From NCBI RefSeq assembly GCF_947179165.1, contig NC_077238.1:82055757-82119756 (forward strand): DNA of 64,000 nt, written 5' to 3'. This DNA is from Solanum dulcamara (lineage: Eukaryota; Streptophyta; Magnoliopsida; Solanales; Solanaceae). Position numbers and translations under genes: made by a program. Each line of letters starts with the position of its first letter. Position 1 is the first letter of the stretch. This document shows, piece by piece, positions 35,216-46,475 of this stretch. The notes under the pieces are model-generated. The model did no database searches, was not told the origin of the DNA, and worked only from the letters and a program-made list of their open reading frames with translations.

Positions 35216-35343
35216 AATATTATATAAGTTCAATAAATTTAAACATATTTTTAACATATATATAAAATAAGGTAAAAATAAAATTGCGTACATATAAGGT
35301 TTTTCGGATCCATTTTATATATGCTAGTAGTTGTTATGTAGTA

Positions 35344-36592
35344 AAAGGCTTACGATAAAGTTCCACGAGAGATATAATGGAGATGTTTGGAGGCTAAAGG
35401 TGTACCTGTGGCGTATATTAAGGTGATCAAGGATATGTATGAGGGTGCCAAAACCAAGGTAAGGACAGTAGGAGGGGACTCAGAGCACTTCCCAATTGTG
35501 ATACTTTTCGCGGACGACATAGTCCTGATCGATGAGATTCGTAGCGGAGTTAATGATAAGCTGTAGGATTGGAGACATACATTGGAGTCTAAAGGGTTTA
35601 AGCTAAGTAGGACCAAGACAGAGTACTTGGAGTGCAAGTTCAGTGAGACACCTCAGGAGGTTGGCATTGAAGTTAGGCTTGGTGACCAAGCCATCCAAAA
35701 GAAAAGTAGTTTCAAGTACTTTGGGTCTATCATGCAAGGCAACGGGGAGATTGACGATGATGTCACACATCGTACTGGTGCAGGATGGATGAAATGGAGG
35801 CTCGCTTCCAGTGTGCTATGTGACAAGAAAGTGCCACCACAACTTAAGGGCAAGTTCTATAAAGTGGTGGTTAGACCGACTATATTATATGGGGTGGAGT
35901 GTTGGCCAGTTAAGGTCTCTCACGTTCAAAAGATGAAAGTTGCTGAGATGAGAATGTTGAGATGGATGTGTGGGCATACCAGGAGCGACAAGATTAGAAA
36001 TGAGGCTATTCGGGACAAGGTAGGAGTGGCCTCGGTGGAAGACAAGATGCAGAAAATGCGACTGAGATGGTTTGGACATGTGAAGATGAGAGACACAGAT
36101 GCCCTAGTACAGAGGTGTGAGAGGTTGGCCATGAATGGTTTCAGAAGAGGTAGGGGTAGGCCGAAAAAGTATTGGGGAGAGGTGATTAGACAGGACGTGG
36201 CGCAGTTACAGCTTACCGAGGACATGACTTTAGATAGGAGGGTGTGGAGGACCCACATTAATGTAGAAGGCTAGTACACAGTCTCATTACTCTTCCTTAT
36301 TAGTAGGCGCATTAGCGCACTATAATTTCTTGTGCTCTGATTTCTGTTATTATCTATTACTCTCTATTACTTTCTGTACTTTGATTACTCTATTTTATCT
36401 GTATCGCTTTCATTATTTGCTTTTCCATAACGCTTTGAAATTCTTAGCCTTATCTGACCTCTTTTTATGCTTTTATTGAGCCGAGGGTCTTTCAAAAACA
36501 GTCGTCCTACCTTGGTAGGAGTAAGGTCTGCGTACAGTTTACCCTCCCTAAACCCCACGTTGTGGAATTTTACTGAGTTGTTGTTGTAGTAA
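35344..36592 (+). mobile_element. 5'-truncated RTE-type LINE, copy 2, with intact target duplication
   Basis: Begins inside the reverse transcriptase at KAYDKVPRE, has in-frame stops near 35375 and 35565, and carries the FADDIVLID catalytic box. It then runs open for 230 codons (35582-36274) through the tail shared with copy 1, a 3' UTR and the TTG end. Between GGDSEHFPI and the FADD box only a few residues remain, where the family normally has a longer stretch, so an internal deletion is likely. Flanks are a perfect 16-bp repeat, tagttgttatgtagta, at 35328-35343 and 36593-36608. It is unable to move itself. Confidence 0.9.
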
Positions 36593-36608
36593 TAGTTGTT
36601 ATGTAGTA

Positions 36609-38757
36609 TAAGACAAAATTGAAAAAAAACAACTAGGCTATAATTAAAATTAATTAACTTCATTATATCATGGTCAGACTCATAAGGCAATATTTTTTGT
36701 CAAATAAGCCAACTCTACATTACTTGAAGGAAAAAAAATCTCTTAAAAGTTAGATTTTTGCTATATCATATCATGACTGAAAATGACATTTGCAATTACT
36801 TTTTTAATACTTATGGAAATTTGGAGCTTTTAGTCACTAGAATATCAATAAATTTTAATTTTGATACTTGTAATATTTAGTTAAAAATATATTTAACCTC
36901 TTTTGCTTGTGATTGTTCATCAATTTAACTAATCATGTACCATTTTAGTTATTCAATGTGTTTTATTGAGTTTGTACTACTCCATATTTGAAGGAAATAA
37001 TGTTCCAAAAATAGTCTAAATGTAAAATATTTTATACATAAAAGGTCAAAATATTTTTTCAAGTAAAATATATGATCAAACATTGTGTTTTAAGTTTTGA
37101 AATTAAAATTGTAAAACCTATAACTTTTAAGTTCCAACTTTAGGATTATGGCCAAACGGAAGCTTAATATTTACTTATGGGGCCAAAAATACTATTATCT
37201 CTATATTTATTTACTTGGTGCATGGTTTGGGAAGGGAGGTGGATTTTTATTTATTTATTTATTATTATTATTACTATTATTATATTATTTTTTGGGGAGG
37301 TGGATTACAAGTGGACCAAAATTCAAAAAATAAATAAAGAAGATGTATATTATATTTTATATGTTTTGGAGATAGGAACAAAATAAATGCAATTTAGTTA
37401 AAGAAGTGTGAATATGAATTGAAAATTTAAATAAAGGGAGTCAATGCGTGTGCAAATTAACGATAAAAGGTTACTACCAACCAATATTAGAAACCTTTGG
37501 CTCTTTTTCATAATTTCTCACCCACCCATCAAAATATTTATTAATAACATCATTCATAAGGTAATTATAAATAATTTTTTAATATGTATTAATTAGCATC
37601 ATGATAACAATGATACTCTTAAGCCATATCTAATTATTACATGTTAAATTACACTAAAAATGTACATCAATACAAATTCATAAAAAGGACAATATTTTAC
37701 AAAACCAAAAAACTTGACATTACTTCTTAAACATTATTTTTTTTTGAATAAAATTTTCTATGTATTTCCTTCTTGCTCAAGTAAACTTGTTTTTGAAATT
37801 TCGAAAGCCCACAAATGAAATTTAATTATTTTTGTGTTGTCCAAATTGAAAAAATCATAATCATACCACCATAGTTGACTGGTCCAAATTTGGTTGCCCT
37901 GCTTGTCAAGTAAGATAATATCATAATAATAATAATAGTTACACCATTCTAAAATGGAAAACTTACATAAATATATAATATTAAAAAAATATTTACCATC
38001 TATAGCAATAAAAAAAAATTCACTGAATACTTATAATACATTTATAATACAGTTTTAATACATATTGCAGAGAACTATTTATAAAACATATATAATACAA
38101 GTTTTATAGATGGATAATACATTTTTCACATACTTTAATAAATTTATAATACATTATGTCAGTTTCTTACTACACAAACATAATATATATTTTAAAACAC
38201 TTATAATACATTTTTATTGTATGCATAATTCACTTTTAATACAAGTGTATATTTATCATAATATTGCTATAAATTGTAATGAATAAAAAATATCGCTAAA
38301 ATCAGTAATTAATTTTTAAAAAAGCACTCAATTAAGTAATTTTTCCTTCTAAAATTGTTTTTGTATTCATTTGAAATATAATATTTTATTTGGAGTATAT
38401 TATATAGTTTATGTATGCGGGTTTCAAACTTCATGAAATTAAAAATGACAAAATTGCCCTTGTGTTTGTGACATGTTTAAAATAGTCCATTAAATATATT
38501 TTTTGGGCAATTTTAGTTCTTTAAGTTTCTTTAAAATGAGATTTCATGCAATTATGACAAATGCACAACTTATTAACTCTTTTTGCCGGCATTCCATTAT
38601 TCCATAATTCAATTTATTTGTCTTAATTCTCTTGTCTAATTGGCCTAATTTTTATCTCAATTTTCTTAGTAAACTCCACCATTTTTATTCCCTTTTGAAA
38701 TATTTGTTCTTTATATATCACCTTCATAAAAAAAAAAAACTAAAATTTTTCTTTAGT
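36609..38757. other. AT-rich intergenic region upstream of the SKS gene
   Basis: No gene seen. Includes an ATT microsatellite near 37250-37290 and the 'ttataatacat' repeat region. The last ~60 bases hold a TTTATATATC TATA-like box (about 38710-38719) and the leader of the SKS gene. Confidence 0.6.
38025..38250. repeat. Degenerate ATAATACA-rich minisatellite
   Basis: The word TTATAATACA or close variants recurs at least seven times in 225 bases with irregular spacing. Confidence 0.6.
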
Positions 38758-41700
38758 ATGATGGCATTTCTTAAGGGGATGTTTGTTTTTGCTACAGCAT
38801 TTGTTGTTCTTAATGGAGTAAATTGCATAGACATTTATCATGAATGGATTGTTTCCATTGACACAACTATTAATCCTCTTACATCTCATCAGTCTGTAAG
38901 TGTTCTTGATCCCTTTTGTCTCGATTTTTGTGGCATGCTTTCATTTTTAGTCTGTCTGTCTAAAGAGGATTTCGAATAATTTAACTTTAATATTCTCGTT
39001 TGATTTATAGTTATATAAATGTCTAAGGCTCGGTTAATTTAGACAACAAGTTTCAAAAGTCATGGTCTAAAGCAGTGGCACGTAAATTGGGACAGCGGGT
39101 GTGGGGATGTGTTTTTTTATTGTTCATTTAGCCGATTATTTGAACAAAATTGTATCTGCACAGGTTATTACTATCAATGGGATGTTTCCTGGACCATTGA
39201 TCAATGCCACAACTAATGATGTTGTAATTGTGAATGTCTTCAACAACATGGATGAATCCTTGCTCATAACATGGTACAATCAATCTTCTCAATAACAACG
39301 TCATTTGTTTGGATAACTTTTTTGACTGCTATATATAGCAAAATGTTGTTATATATAACATATAATATAACGTAACATGAGAAAATCAGTTCCAAAGAAA
39401 ACTTTATTGTTATACAGGATGACTGTTATGGAGAGGTTTAGCTAACTATATATGGTACAATCAATCTTCTCAATAACGACCCCATTTGTTTGGACTAGCT
39501 GTTATCATAAAATGTTATGATAGAGAAACATATAATATAACATAACATGAAAAAATTCGGTTCCAAAAGAAAACTTGGCCTTTATAATGAAATATTGTTA
39601 TGCACGATGACTGTTATAGAGAAGTCTGACTGTATATTGTGATTTTTTTTCCTGTTTTGCTGAAGGAATGGAATCCAACAGAGGTTAAACTCATGGCAAG
39701 ATGGAGTTTCTGGCACAAATTGTGCAATTGAACCTGGAAAAAATTGGACATATGTGTTTCAAGTTAAAGATCAAATAGGCACTTTCACTTACTTTCCTTC
39801 AATAAACTTTCACAAGGTTGCTGGTGGATATGGACAGATTCGTGTCAATAATCGTAATGTTATAGCTATCCCCTTTCCTAAACCAGAAGCTGAGTTTGAT
39901 CTTCTGATTGGCGACTGGTTCCGTACTGATTACAAGGTGATCAATACTTTAATCTCTATGTTGAATTACGCGACCATCTCATCTAAAAGTGTAAGCTGTT
40001 ACATAGGGTGAATGTTGTTTAGTTGTTACATCATAGACATTCTCCCCTCGCGTGACCATCTTCTCTAATACCATGTAGTATATATTATGACCAGTCTCAT
40101 CTAAATGCTTAAACTATTAGAGATTATGCGCGTTCATTTACTTAATCATATCTTCAATGTTCCACACTGGAACTGATTGGCGATTGGTTTTGTATTGATT
40201 ACAAGGTGATCAACACTATAGTCCATATGTTAAATTACACGACTATCTCATCTAAAAGATTAAGTTGTTAGAGAGAGCAACATGATCCCTTATGTGACCA
40301 TCTGCTCTGATATCGTGTTGAATTATATGACCATTTTATCTAAACGTTTAAATTGTTAGTCAACTAATGTCTTGTTTTTTCCTTGTTTTGCTCGTGTACC
40401 TTGTAATAAGTAGTCTCTTAGGTCCTCTATACAAGAGAAGCAATCTAGTCAGTTCTTTGATGTCCCTGATGCAATCTTGATGAATGGTAAAAGACCTTAC
40501 GATGAACTCTCAATTTCGAAAGGACACAAGTCTTTTACTGTAACAAAAGGTAAAACAGAACATTTTTTGTTTTCTTGATTCTTGAATTTGAAATCTCTTT
40601 ACCTTGTATGATTATTTACTTTCATTTTTTTGCATATATATATAGGAATGACTTACAGATTCAGGATATCGAACGTTGGAACTGTCATGAGTTTTAACTT
40701 GAGAATTCAAGACCACAAAATGGTTTTGGTTGAGACAGAAGGTTCATACACAAATCAGATAACACTTGACTCTCTAGATGTGCACGTTGGTCAATCGTAT
40801 TCTGTTCTTGTTACTGCTGATCAAAATGAAGCTGATTATTTCATCGTAGCAACTCCGAAAATGTTCAAAAGTGATCAATCTCTTGAAGGAATAGGGATAC
40901 TGCACTATAACAATTCTTTAACAACAGTTAGTAGTCCTGTTCCTGCTGGTCCTGATCCATTTGATATCGCGTTTTCAGTCAATCAAGCCAAATCTATCAC
41001 GTAAGCTAATACTTTTTACATTATAGACGACCTCAACTAGTTTGAAATTGAGATATAGTTGTTGTTGTTGTATTGAACATTGTTAGTTGATGTGTTTTAT
41101 TAGGTGGAACATGACAACAGGAGCTGCAAGGCCTAATCCACAAGGAACATTTAACGTGTCAAACGTTACGTTGGCTCAAACCTTTATTCTTCATGGATTG
41201 AAGGGTGAAATTAATGGCTGGCCGCGATATCTTGTTAACAACGTGTCCTATCTCACACCCGAGACACCATTGAAGCTCGCTGACATGTTCGTGAATGGAT
41301 CTGGTATCTACCAACTAGATCAATTTCCTACTCACTCTGTGAATGCTGCTACTGCTTATGGAGTTTCTGTTGTCTCTGGAATCCACAAAGGGTGGCTAGA
41401 AATCGTATTCAAGAACGATCTCAATGTTATGGATTCATGGCATTTGGATGGTTTCGGGTTCTATGTTGTAGGGTAAGCCTTATCCTCTACTTAAGAAGCC
41501 AGAATTTTCACTAAGCGTGTTAATAATTTAATATATATGTATAACATAAGTAATTTTTCTCTATATACATACTCTAAGGATGTTCAACTGACCACCCTTC
41601 ACTACTACGACACTTGGTTATCCAATCTTCACATACATTATATTCAAATTAAGGCATGTTTAACAGTGAAGGCACACAAGCTACATACAATATCCTGACT

Positions 41701-42240
41701 TTGCTAGCCAGAACAAAATGGACATATGAGTGATCGATTAATTACAAAAGATCTTTGTAACGTGTTTTTTTTTCAGATTTGGGAATGGAGATTGGACACC
41801 AGCAGCACGTGAAACATACAACATCTTTGATCCTGTTGTTCGTTCAACTGTTCAAGTTTACCCTGGAAGATGGACATCAGTATATGTTTTCCTTGACAAT
41901 CCTGGAATGTGGAACTTGAGATCACAACATTTGAAGAATTGGTACTTAGGACAAGAACTATTCATACGAGTTTTCGACAATAATCCTAATCCTGCCAAGG
42001 AGAAACAACCACCTCAAAATCTTCTTTTATGTGGTTAGTACCATCAAATCTTTATACTTAGTCATAGGAAGTTACACATTACGCCGCTCGGCCAAAAATA
42101 TTTACATCCGTTAGCTAATATACCAATTATATGCTTGTTATACATATATTATACATCTGCTTCTTGTTCTTATAGGGATGTTTGAAAGTTCTATGTCACC
42201 TGTTCCAAGTCCAGCTCCATCTCCACAAGCAGAATGGTGA
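38758..42240 (+). CDS. SKS: SKU5-similar (SKS) multicopper-oxidase-like secreted protein
   Basis: Eight exons: 38758-38895, 39164-39273, 39666-39936, 40414-40549, 40646-41000, 41104-41472, 41777-42033, 42176-42240. Total 1701 bases, 566 residues. A signal peptide (about 1-23, ending GVNC) precedes three cupredoxin domains. Family landmarks are INGMFPGP, WNGIQQRLNSWQDGVSGTNC, VKDQIGTFTYFPS, GGYGQIRVNNR, LILMNGKRPY-like residues and DSWHLDGFGFYVVG. The usual copper-ligand motif HWHG is ITWNG here and no HCH motif follows NPGMWNLRSQ, so it is probably not an active oxidase, as is normal for SKU5 relatives. These act in the apoplast in wall expansion or pollen tube growth. It lacks a hydrophobic C-terminus, so no GPI anchor is expected. 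Introns 2 and 3 contain copies of the adjacent exon ends. Confidence 0.92.
39272..39635 (+). repeat. 181-bp tandem duplication carrying a copied 5' splice site (SKS intron 2)
   Basis: The exon 2 donor region 'atggtacaatcaatcttctc' (GT at 39274) is repeated at 39452 (GT at 39455), followed in both by 'aataacgac...catttgtttgg', 'acatataatataac' and 'gatgactgttat'. Offset is 181 bases. Confidence 0.85.
39903..40290 (+). repeat. Duplicated end of SKS exon 3 inside intron 3
   Basis: Exon 3 ends 'gattggcgactggttccgta', 'ctgattacaag|gtgatcaa'. A copy 269 bases downstream reads 'gattggcgattggttttgta', 'ttgattacaag|gtgatcaa' (GT at 40206), and the following ~70 bases of intron are also similar ('ccatctcatctaaaag' in both). 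A third, shorter echo lies between them near 40045-40130. Confidence 0.85.
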
Positions 42241-43043
42241 AAAGATTTCTATTGATTACATGAAGATTCTTGATTTTAATTTCTATGATTGTATCTTAAG
42301 TAACATTTTACATTTAAAATTAATATCTTGAGGCTTAAACATTGTTTAAATTGGTTGTCTTTATTCTTTTGCATAGGTTCATTTCCACTTGATTAATGAA
42401 TAAAAGTGTGACAAATAAAGATGAAAAATAGGGTAAAAGAATTACAATAACTAACAAGAATGACTATGCATAGATCCTAAACAAGTTGGGGTGGACTGTT
42501 TGAGTCGCGACTGACTATGTCATGATTGCACCACAAGTTAGCACGTGAGACACTTGGTAAAAGTCACTAACCATATCGTTAGAGCTACATACTTCTGCAT
42601 CAAACTACATTGATAGTGTAAACAGTCTTTACATGCTTAGTATATATAACTTAAATCCATATATAATATTATTATTTTTTCATTTTTTGTATCTAACATC
42701 AATAAAGCTAGCTAGCTATCACTATCAGACACTATAACTACATTAAATTTTAGTACTTTACAACTTTAATTAGCAATGTATGAAATTCATGAGGAATAAA
42801 TTTAAAGAACTTTTAACAATAAGAGATGAAAGAATGGTGGTGACTCTCATTTACCTTTTGACAATGTCCATGTAGAATCGCGATTGGTTGCGTATAAATT
42901 AATTTAATTTTGGGGGTTCATAGAGAAAAGGAAAGAAAAAAATGAACCATGCATTGTATGATTTATCCAGAATCTAGTAAGTTGCCTTTTCTAGAATACG
43001 CAACCTGTAAACTCAAAATTCTGGATTCGTCTTTGAATTTATG
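42241..43043. other. Intergenic region between convergent SKS and C2H2 genes
   Basis: Presumably the two 3' UTRs and AT-rich spacer; no further gene seen. Confidence 0.6.
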
Positions 43044-44108
43044 TCAATAATGACAATCAATAAGTTGTGGGGTGGTGGACAAAACAAGTGCTGTTTGTTG
43101 TTGTTCTTGTTCTTGTTGCTTTTGTGCTTGTTCTTGACGATATTTTGGTGGATGTTGAAGATTTCTTGATTGATTTTGATATTCTGGTGGTGCTGGAAGA
43201 TTAAGATCTAATGACAACCCATTTCTTGGTTTCTTCAAATTATAATTAGCATCAATACTTAAAGGGCTTAAACACAAAATCGTATTGTTATTATTAGCAC
43301 CCCCTCTATGTCTTCTCATGTGACCACCTAATGCTTGTCCTGAGGTAAATTCTGCCCCACAATATGAACATGTGTGGATTCTAGGAGAAGGTGATTTGTT
43401 GTAATTTGGACTTTCCATATTGATATTGTTGAATTGGGATGAAAGAGGAGACAGTGTTGGTGACAATTTGTTGTTGTATTTGTAATTTGTTGTTGTTGGT
43501 GGTGAGGGTTCGTCTTGATCTGAAAAATAGAACCATGGTTGTTTTTTCGGTTCAATTGTCAATGGCTTAGGTTTTTTATGACTTGCTCTGTGCCCACCTA
43601 GTGCTTGAAATGATGAGAATGTCCTGTTACACGTCTTGCATTCGTACACGTATGTACCGGCCTTGCCACCTTTTCCTAGGTCGGTCGTCTCTACATACCT
43701 CTTGCTATTAAATTTTGTTTGGTACAACCCCATTTCATCGTTGAAAAGATCAAAGAACTTTTTAGGTGGGGTCTGACGATGATGATGATAATGATGATGT
43801 CCACCTTGGGACAAGAGGATCAGACACTTGGCGGTTTCTTCTTCTTCCTCTGTGGGGACATCCTCGTCAGGAAAGTTTTCGTCCGAAGTGATAAGGGGTG
43901 GAGTAGAATTATTATTATTGTTGTTGTCTTCGTTGTTATTGAGGATACTTGCTTCTTCTCCGTAAACCGTGCCATCGACGTTCATGTCGCTGGTTGATGA
44001 TGAATGTGCATTATTGATGGTCATGAAAGGGATTAGAGATTGAGGCCTAACACGTTTAGTGCGTTTGCCCTTAGAGACTCCCATCACTTCCTCTTGGGGA
44101 GCCTCCAT
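43044..44108 (-). CDS. Two-finger C2H2 zinc finger repressor (ZAT / C1-2i class)
   Basis: Intronless, 354 residues. The parts run in the usual order: a basic KGKRTKR nuclear signal near residue 13; an L-box-like CLILLSQGG near 95; finger 1 [20 protein letters not shown] (about 157-177); finger 2 [20 protein letters not shown] (about 247-266); and an EAR repression motif [11 protein letters not shown] near 299-309. Both QALGGH helices are intact, predicting binding to AGT-core promoters and repression through TOPLESS or SAP18-type partners. Glu/Asn-rich and poly-Gln linkers are present. The ATG at 44108 begins MEAPQEE; the frame is open further upstream but with no ATG nearby. It resembles ZAT5-type proteins involved in stress or light responses; exact paralogue uncertain. 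Confidence 0.93.
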   Translation of the reverse strand: MEAPQEEVMGVSKGKRTKRVRPQSLIPFMTINNAHSSSTSDMNVDGTVYGEEASILNNNEDNNNNNNSTPPLITSDENFPDEDVPTEEEEETAKCLILLSQGGHHHYHHHRQTPPKKFFDLFNDEMGLYQTKFNSKRYVETTDLGKGGKAGTYVYECKTCNRTFSSFQALGGHRASHKKPKPLTIEPKKQPWFYFSDQDEPSPPTTTNYKYNNKLSPTLSPLSSQFNNINMESPNYNKSPSPRIHTCSYCGAEFTSGQALGGHMRRHRGGANNNNTILCLSPLSIDANYNLKKPRNGLSLDLNLPAPPEYQNQSRNLQHPPKYRQEQAQKQQEQEQQQTALVLSTTPQLIDCHY

Positions 44109-45049
44109 CTCTCTTTTCGTCACCGCGAACGTATTAAAAACATGAAATTAACAACAACAATAATAATAGTAACAACGATGTTTTCTCCCCCAAAAAAATG
44201 AAAGATTAAAAGGGTGGGGGGATCGAATTCATGTAACAACAAAAGATAGAATAAAGAGAATACAAAAAATGATGAGAACGGAGAGTGAAGGGTTATGAAT
44301 ATATATATACTTTATATTATACACCAAAAATAGTGATATGTAGGTTTTTAGAAGTCAAAAAAGAGAGAAATTTAACACCATTAATATAATTACTGAATTA
44401 GAATGGTACTAACTGAAAGTAACCTCCTAATTCCAATACTTTTGGAGAAAGAAATTAAAATGAATGGGAGACAATGAGAGAAAAGTGGAGAGAAGGAAAG
44501 AAAACTTGAATAATTTGATCGTATTTGATTGAACATGAAATTTATAAAGATAAATATAATTACTTTAGTATTACTTTATATTTGACATATATATTAATAT
44601 TATACCACAAGATAAAAGAGAAGTTAAGATAGAGATCTAATTATTGATCATATTATTCATCAGCTTACAGCTAGTTAGTAATGTGATTAATTAATTAAAT
44701 GAGGATCATGAACTAATTATTTTGTTATTGTTTATTTGGATGGAGTACATCTGTATGGATCATATTGAGGAAAAAAGTAAATATTTTAATTAATAAGGAT
44801 GCATGTACTAGTAGTTTCTAATAGTTAATTAATTCCACTAATTAAACTTAACTAGTCTTGCAAGTAAGTTTGTGTATTGCACGTAATGAAGTTCCTTATG
44901 ACAAGCAAAGGATTTAAGTTCATGCTATAAGCCATTTCTCCAACAACTATATCTTCAGTACAAAACATAATCTTTTTATCTTATTTATTGTTTTGGAATC
45001 ATATCAATAGATTGAAACATATTGTTTTCCTTTTCTGTTTTTTTTGGTT

Positions 45050-45545
45050 TCTCACTCGGTGTTCAGTACTTTCTTTGGAACTTTATTAGTCTGAACTTTT
45101 ACCGAGCAATCTTACTTTGAGGATTAAATCGCTCTTTAAGAAAGGTTACTTCATTTTCGTGGCTTGAACCCAATACTTGTGATTAAAGATGGAGAAATAC
45201 TTACCATTCAATCACAACCTTTGGTGATAGCTTGAAACAATCATTGTTCGTTTCTCATTCAAGGCCTGATATCTATTTTGGGGTCCGATTAATCAAGATT
45301 CGCATCGAGAAATCCTACCAAAGGTGACTTCATTCCAAAGGCTCGAGTTAAAGATGGATGAATATTTTACACTCTATCACATCCTTTGATAGTAGCTTGA
45401 AACAACTTGTTTTATTTTTATTTTTCACTCGCTGTTTAGTATCTATTTTGATACTCAATTAGTTCAAATTTGTGCCGAAAAATCTTACTTTAGGGTAAAA
45501 CACTCACTGTCAAAAACAACTTTATTCTCAAGGCTTGTTGAGTGA
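45050..45545. repeat. Three degenerate ~170-205 bp tandem units
   Basis: Units start near 45050, 45254 and 45424 with variants of 'ttctcactcggtgttcagta'. They share 'ttagt(c/t)(a/t)gaa', 'ccgagaaatccta', 'ggcttgaacccaa' and 'gatggagaaatactt' words. A single related copy lies at about 2130-2290 and a weaker one near 52200-52370. Non-coding dispersed repeat, class unknown. Confidence 0.6.
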
Positions 45546-45845
45546 TTTAGCAAAAAAAAAGAAGGAAGATATATTATGTAATAAACCATGATTAAGTGAG
45601 AGAAGTCTATGTACAAACACATCATGACTTATGCATCTATTGATTGATGTAAACACCAAATGCGGGTAAGTTTTGACCGTCAAGACAGTTGGTCCTATTA
45701 TTTCCTGTGTGTTCACTCATATAACAGGATAAAACTTACAAGCAAATCATGTGAGCTTCATAGAATCTACAACTTCAGCTATAGGCCCTTAACCTCGACA
45801 TATTTCAAGAGAACAAGAAGCCGAATTGCCAGTAAAAGCCCCATA

Positions 45846-45975
45846 TTTACAACAACAACTACATACCTAGTGAAATTTCACAAGTGGAATCTGAGGAGGA
45901 TAGAGTATAATCAGACCTTACCCCTATCTCTAAGGTAGGGAGACTGTTTCCGGAGGACCCTCGGCTCAAGAACAA
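45846..45975 (-). mobile_element. RTE-tail element
   Basis: Minus strand: GAGCCGAGGGTCCTCCGGAA, CAGTCTCCCTACCTTAGAGA, GGGGTAAGGTCTGATTATAC, TCCTCAGATTCCACTTGTGA, TTGTTGTTG. A clear copy of the shared tail without LINE coding sequence. Confidence 0.7.
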
Positions 45976-46475
45976 CAAATCAACATAGGTATGGAAAGGA
46001 AAAATGGCAATGAAGAAAACATAGTGACTAATAAAACGATAACAACTAATAAGCCCCATATTTCTATTGCAAATAAAGTCAAAGACCAACTTTTAACATA
46101 GAAATCAGTTGTGGATAAAGTTGAATGAAATCAACAGAATTTAACACACTGCCAAGTATGATCAAGTGAAGTAAATGGCTCAAACTAATTTCATCAGTAA
46201 TCAAACACAGTAGAAGATGCATTTAATCAGTATTTACAGTAGGCAAGATATTGATTAAAAAAACATTTACTCAGGAAACACGCTTGTCAAGACATGTTTG
46301 CACTGGGACGAAATTAAAATTGGAACATTTTATCGTTCAGCATACCTCTATAGCAAAAGCCTAAAAGGTTCAACAAAAGATACTAAAGACAACCTATCAA
46401 AAGATGCCATTAGGCATTTTATCACTCAGCAATAGCCCCTACAGCAAATAGGTCAGAACAAATGATGATGGTTAT

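Larger units (their letters stand above)
44109..46475. other. Intergenic region upstream of the C2H2 gene
   Basis: Left part (44109-44540) is the C2H2 leader and promoter, with a TATATATATA run near 44300. The rest has a degenerate tandem repeat (45050-45545) and an inverted RTE-tail element (45846-45975). No gene seen. Confidence 0.6.
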
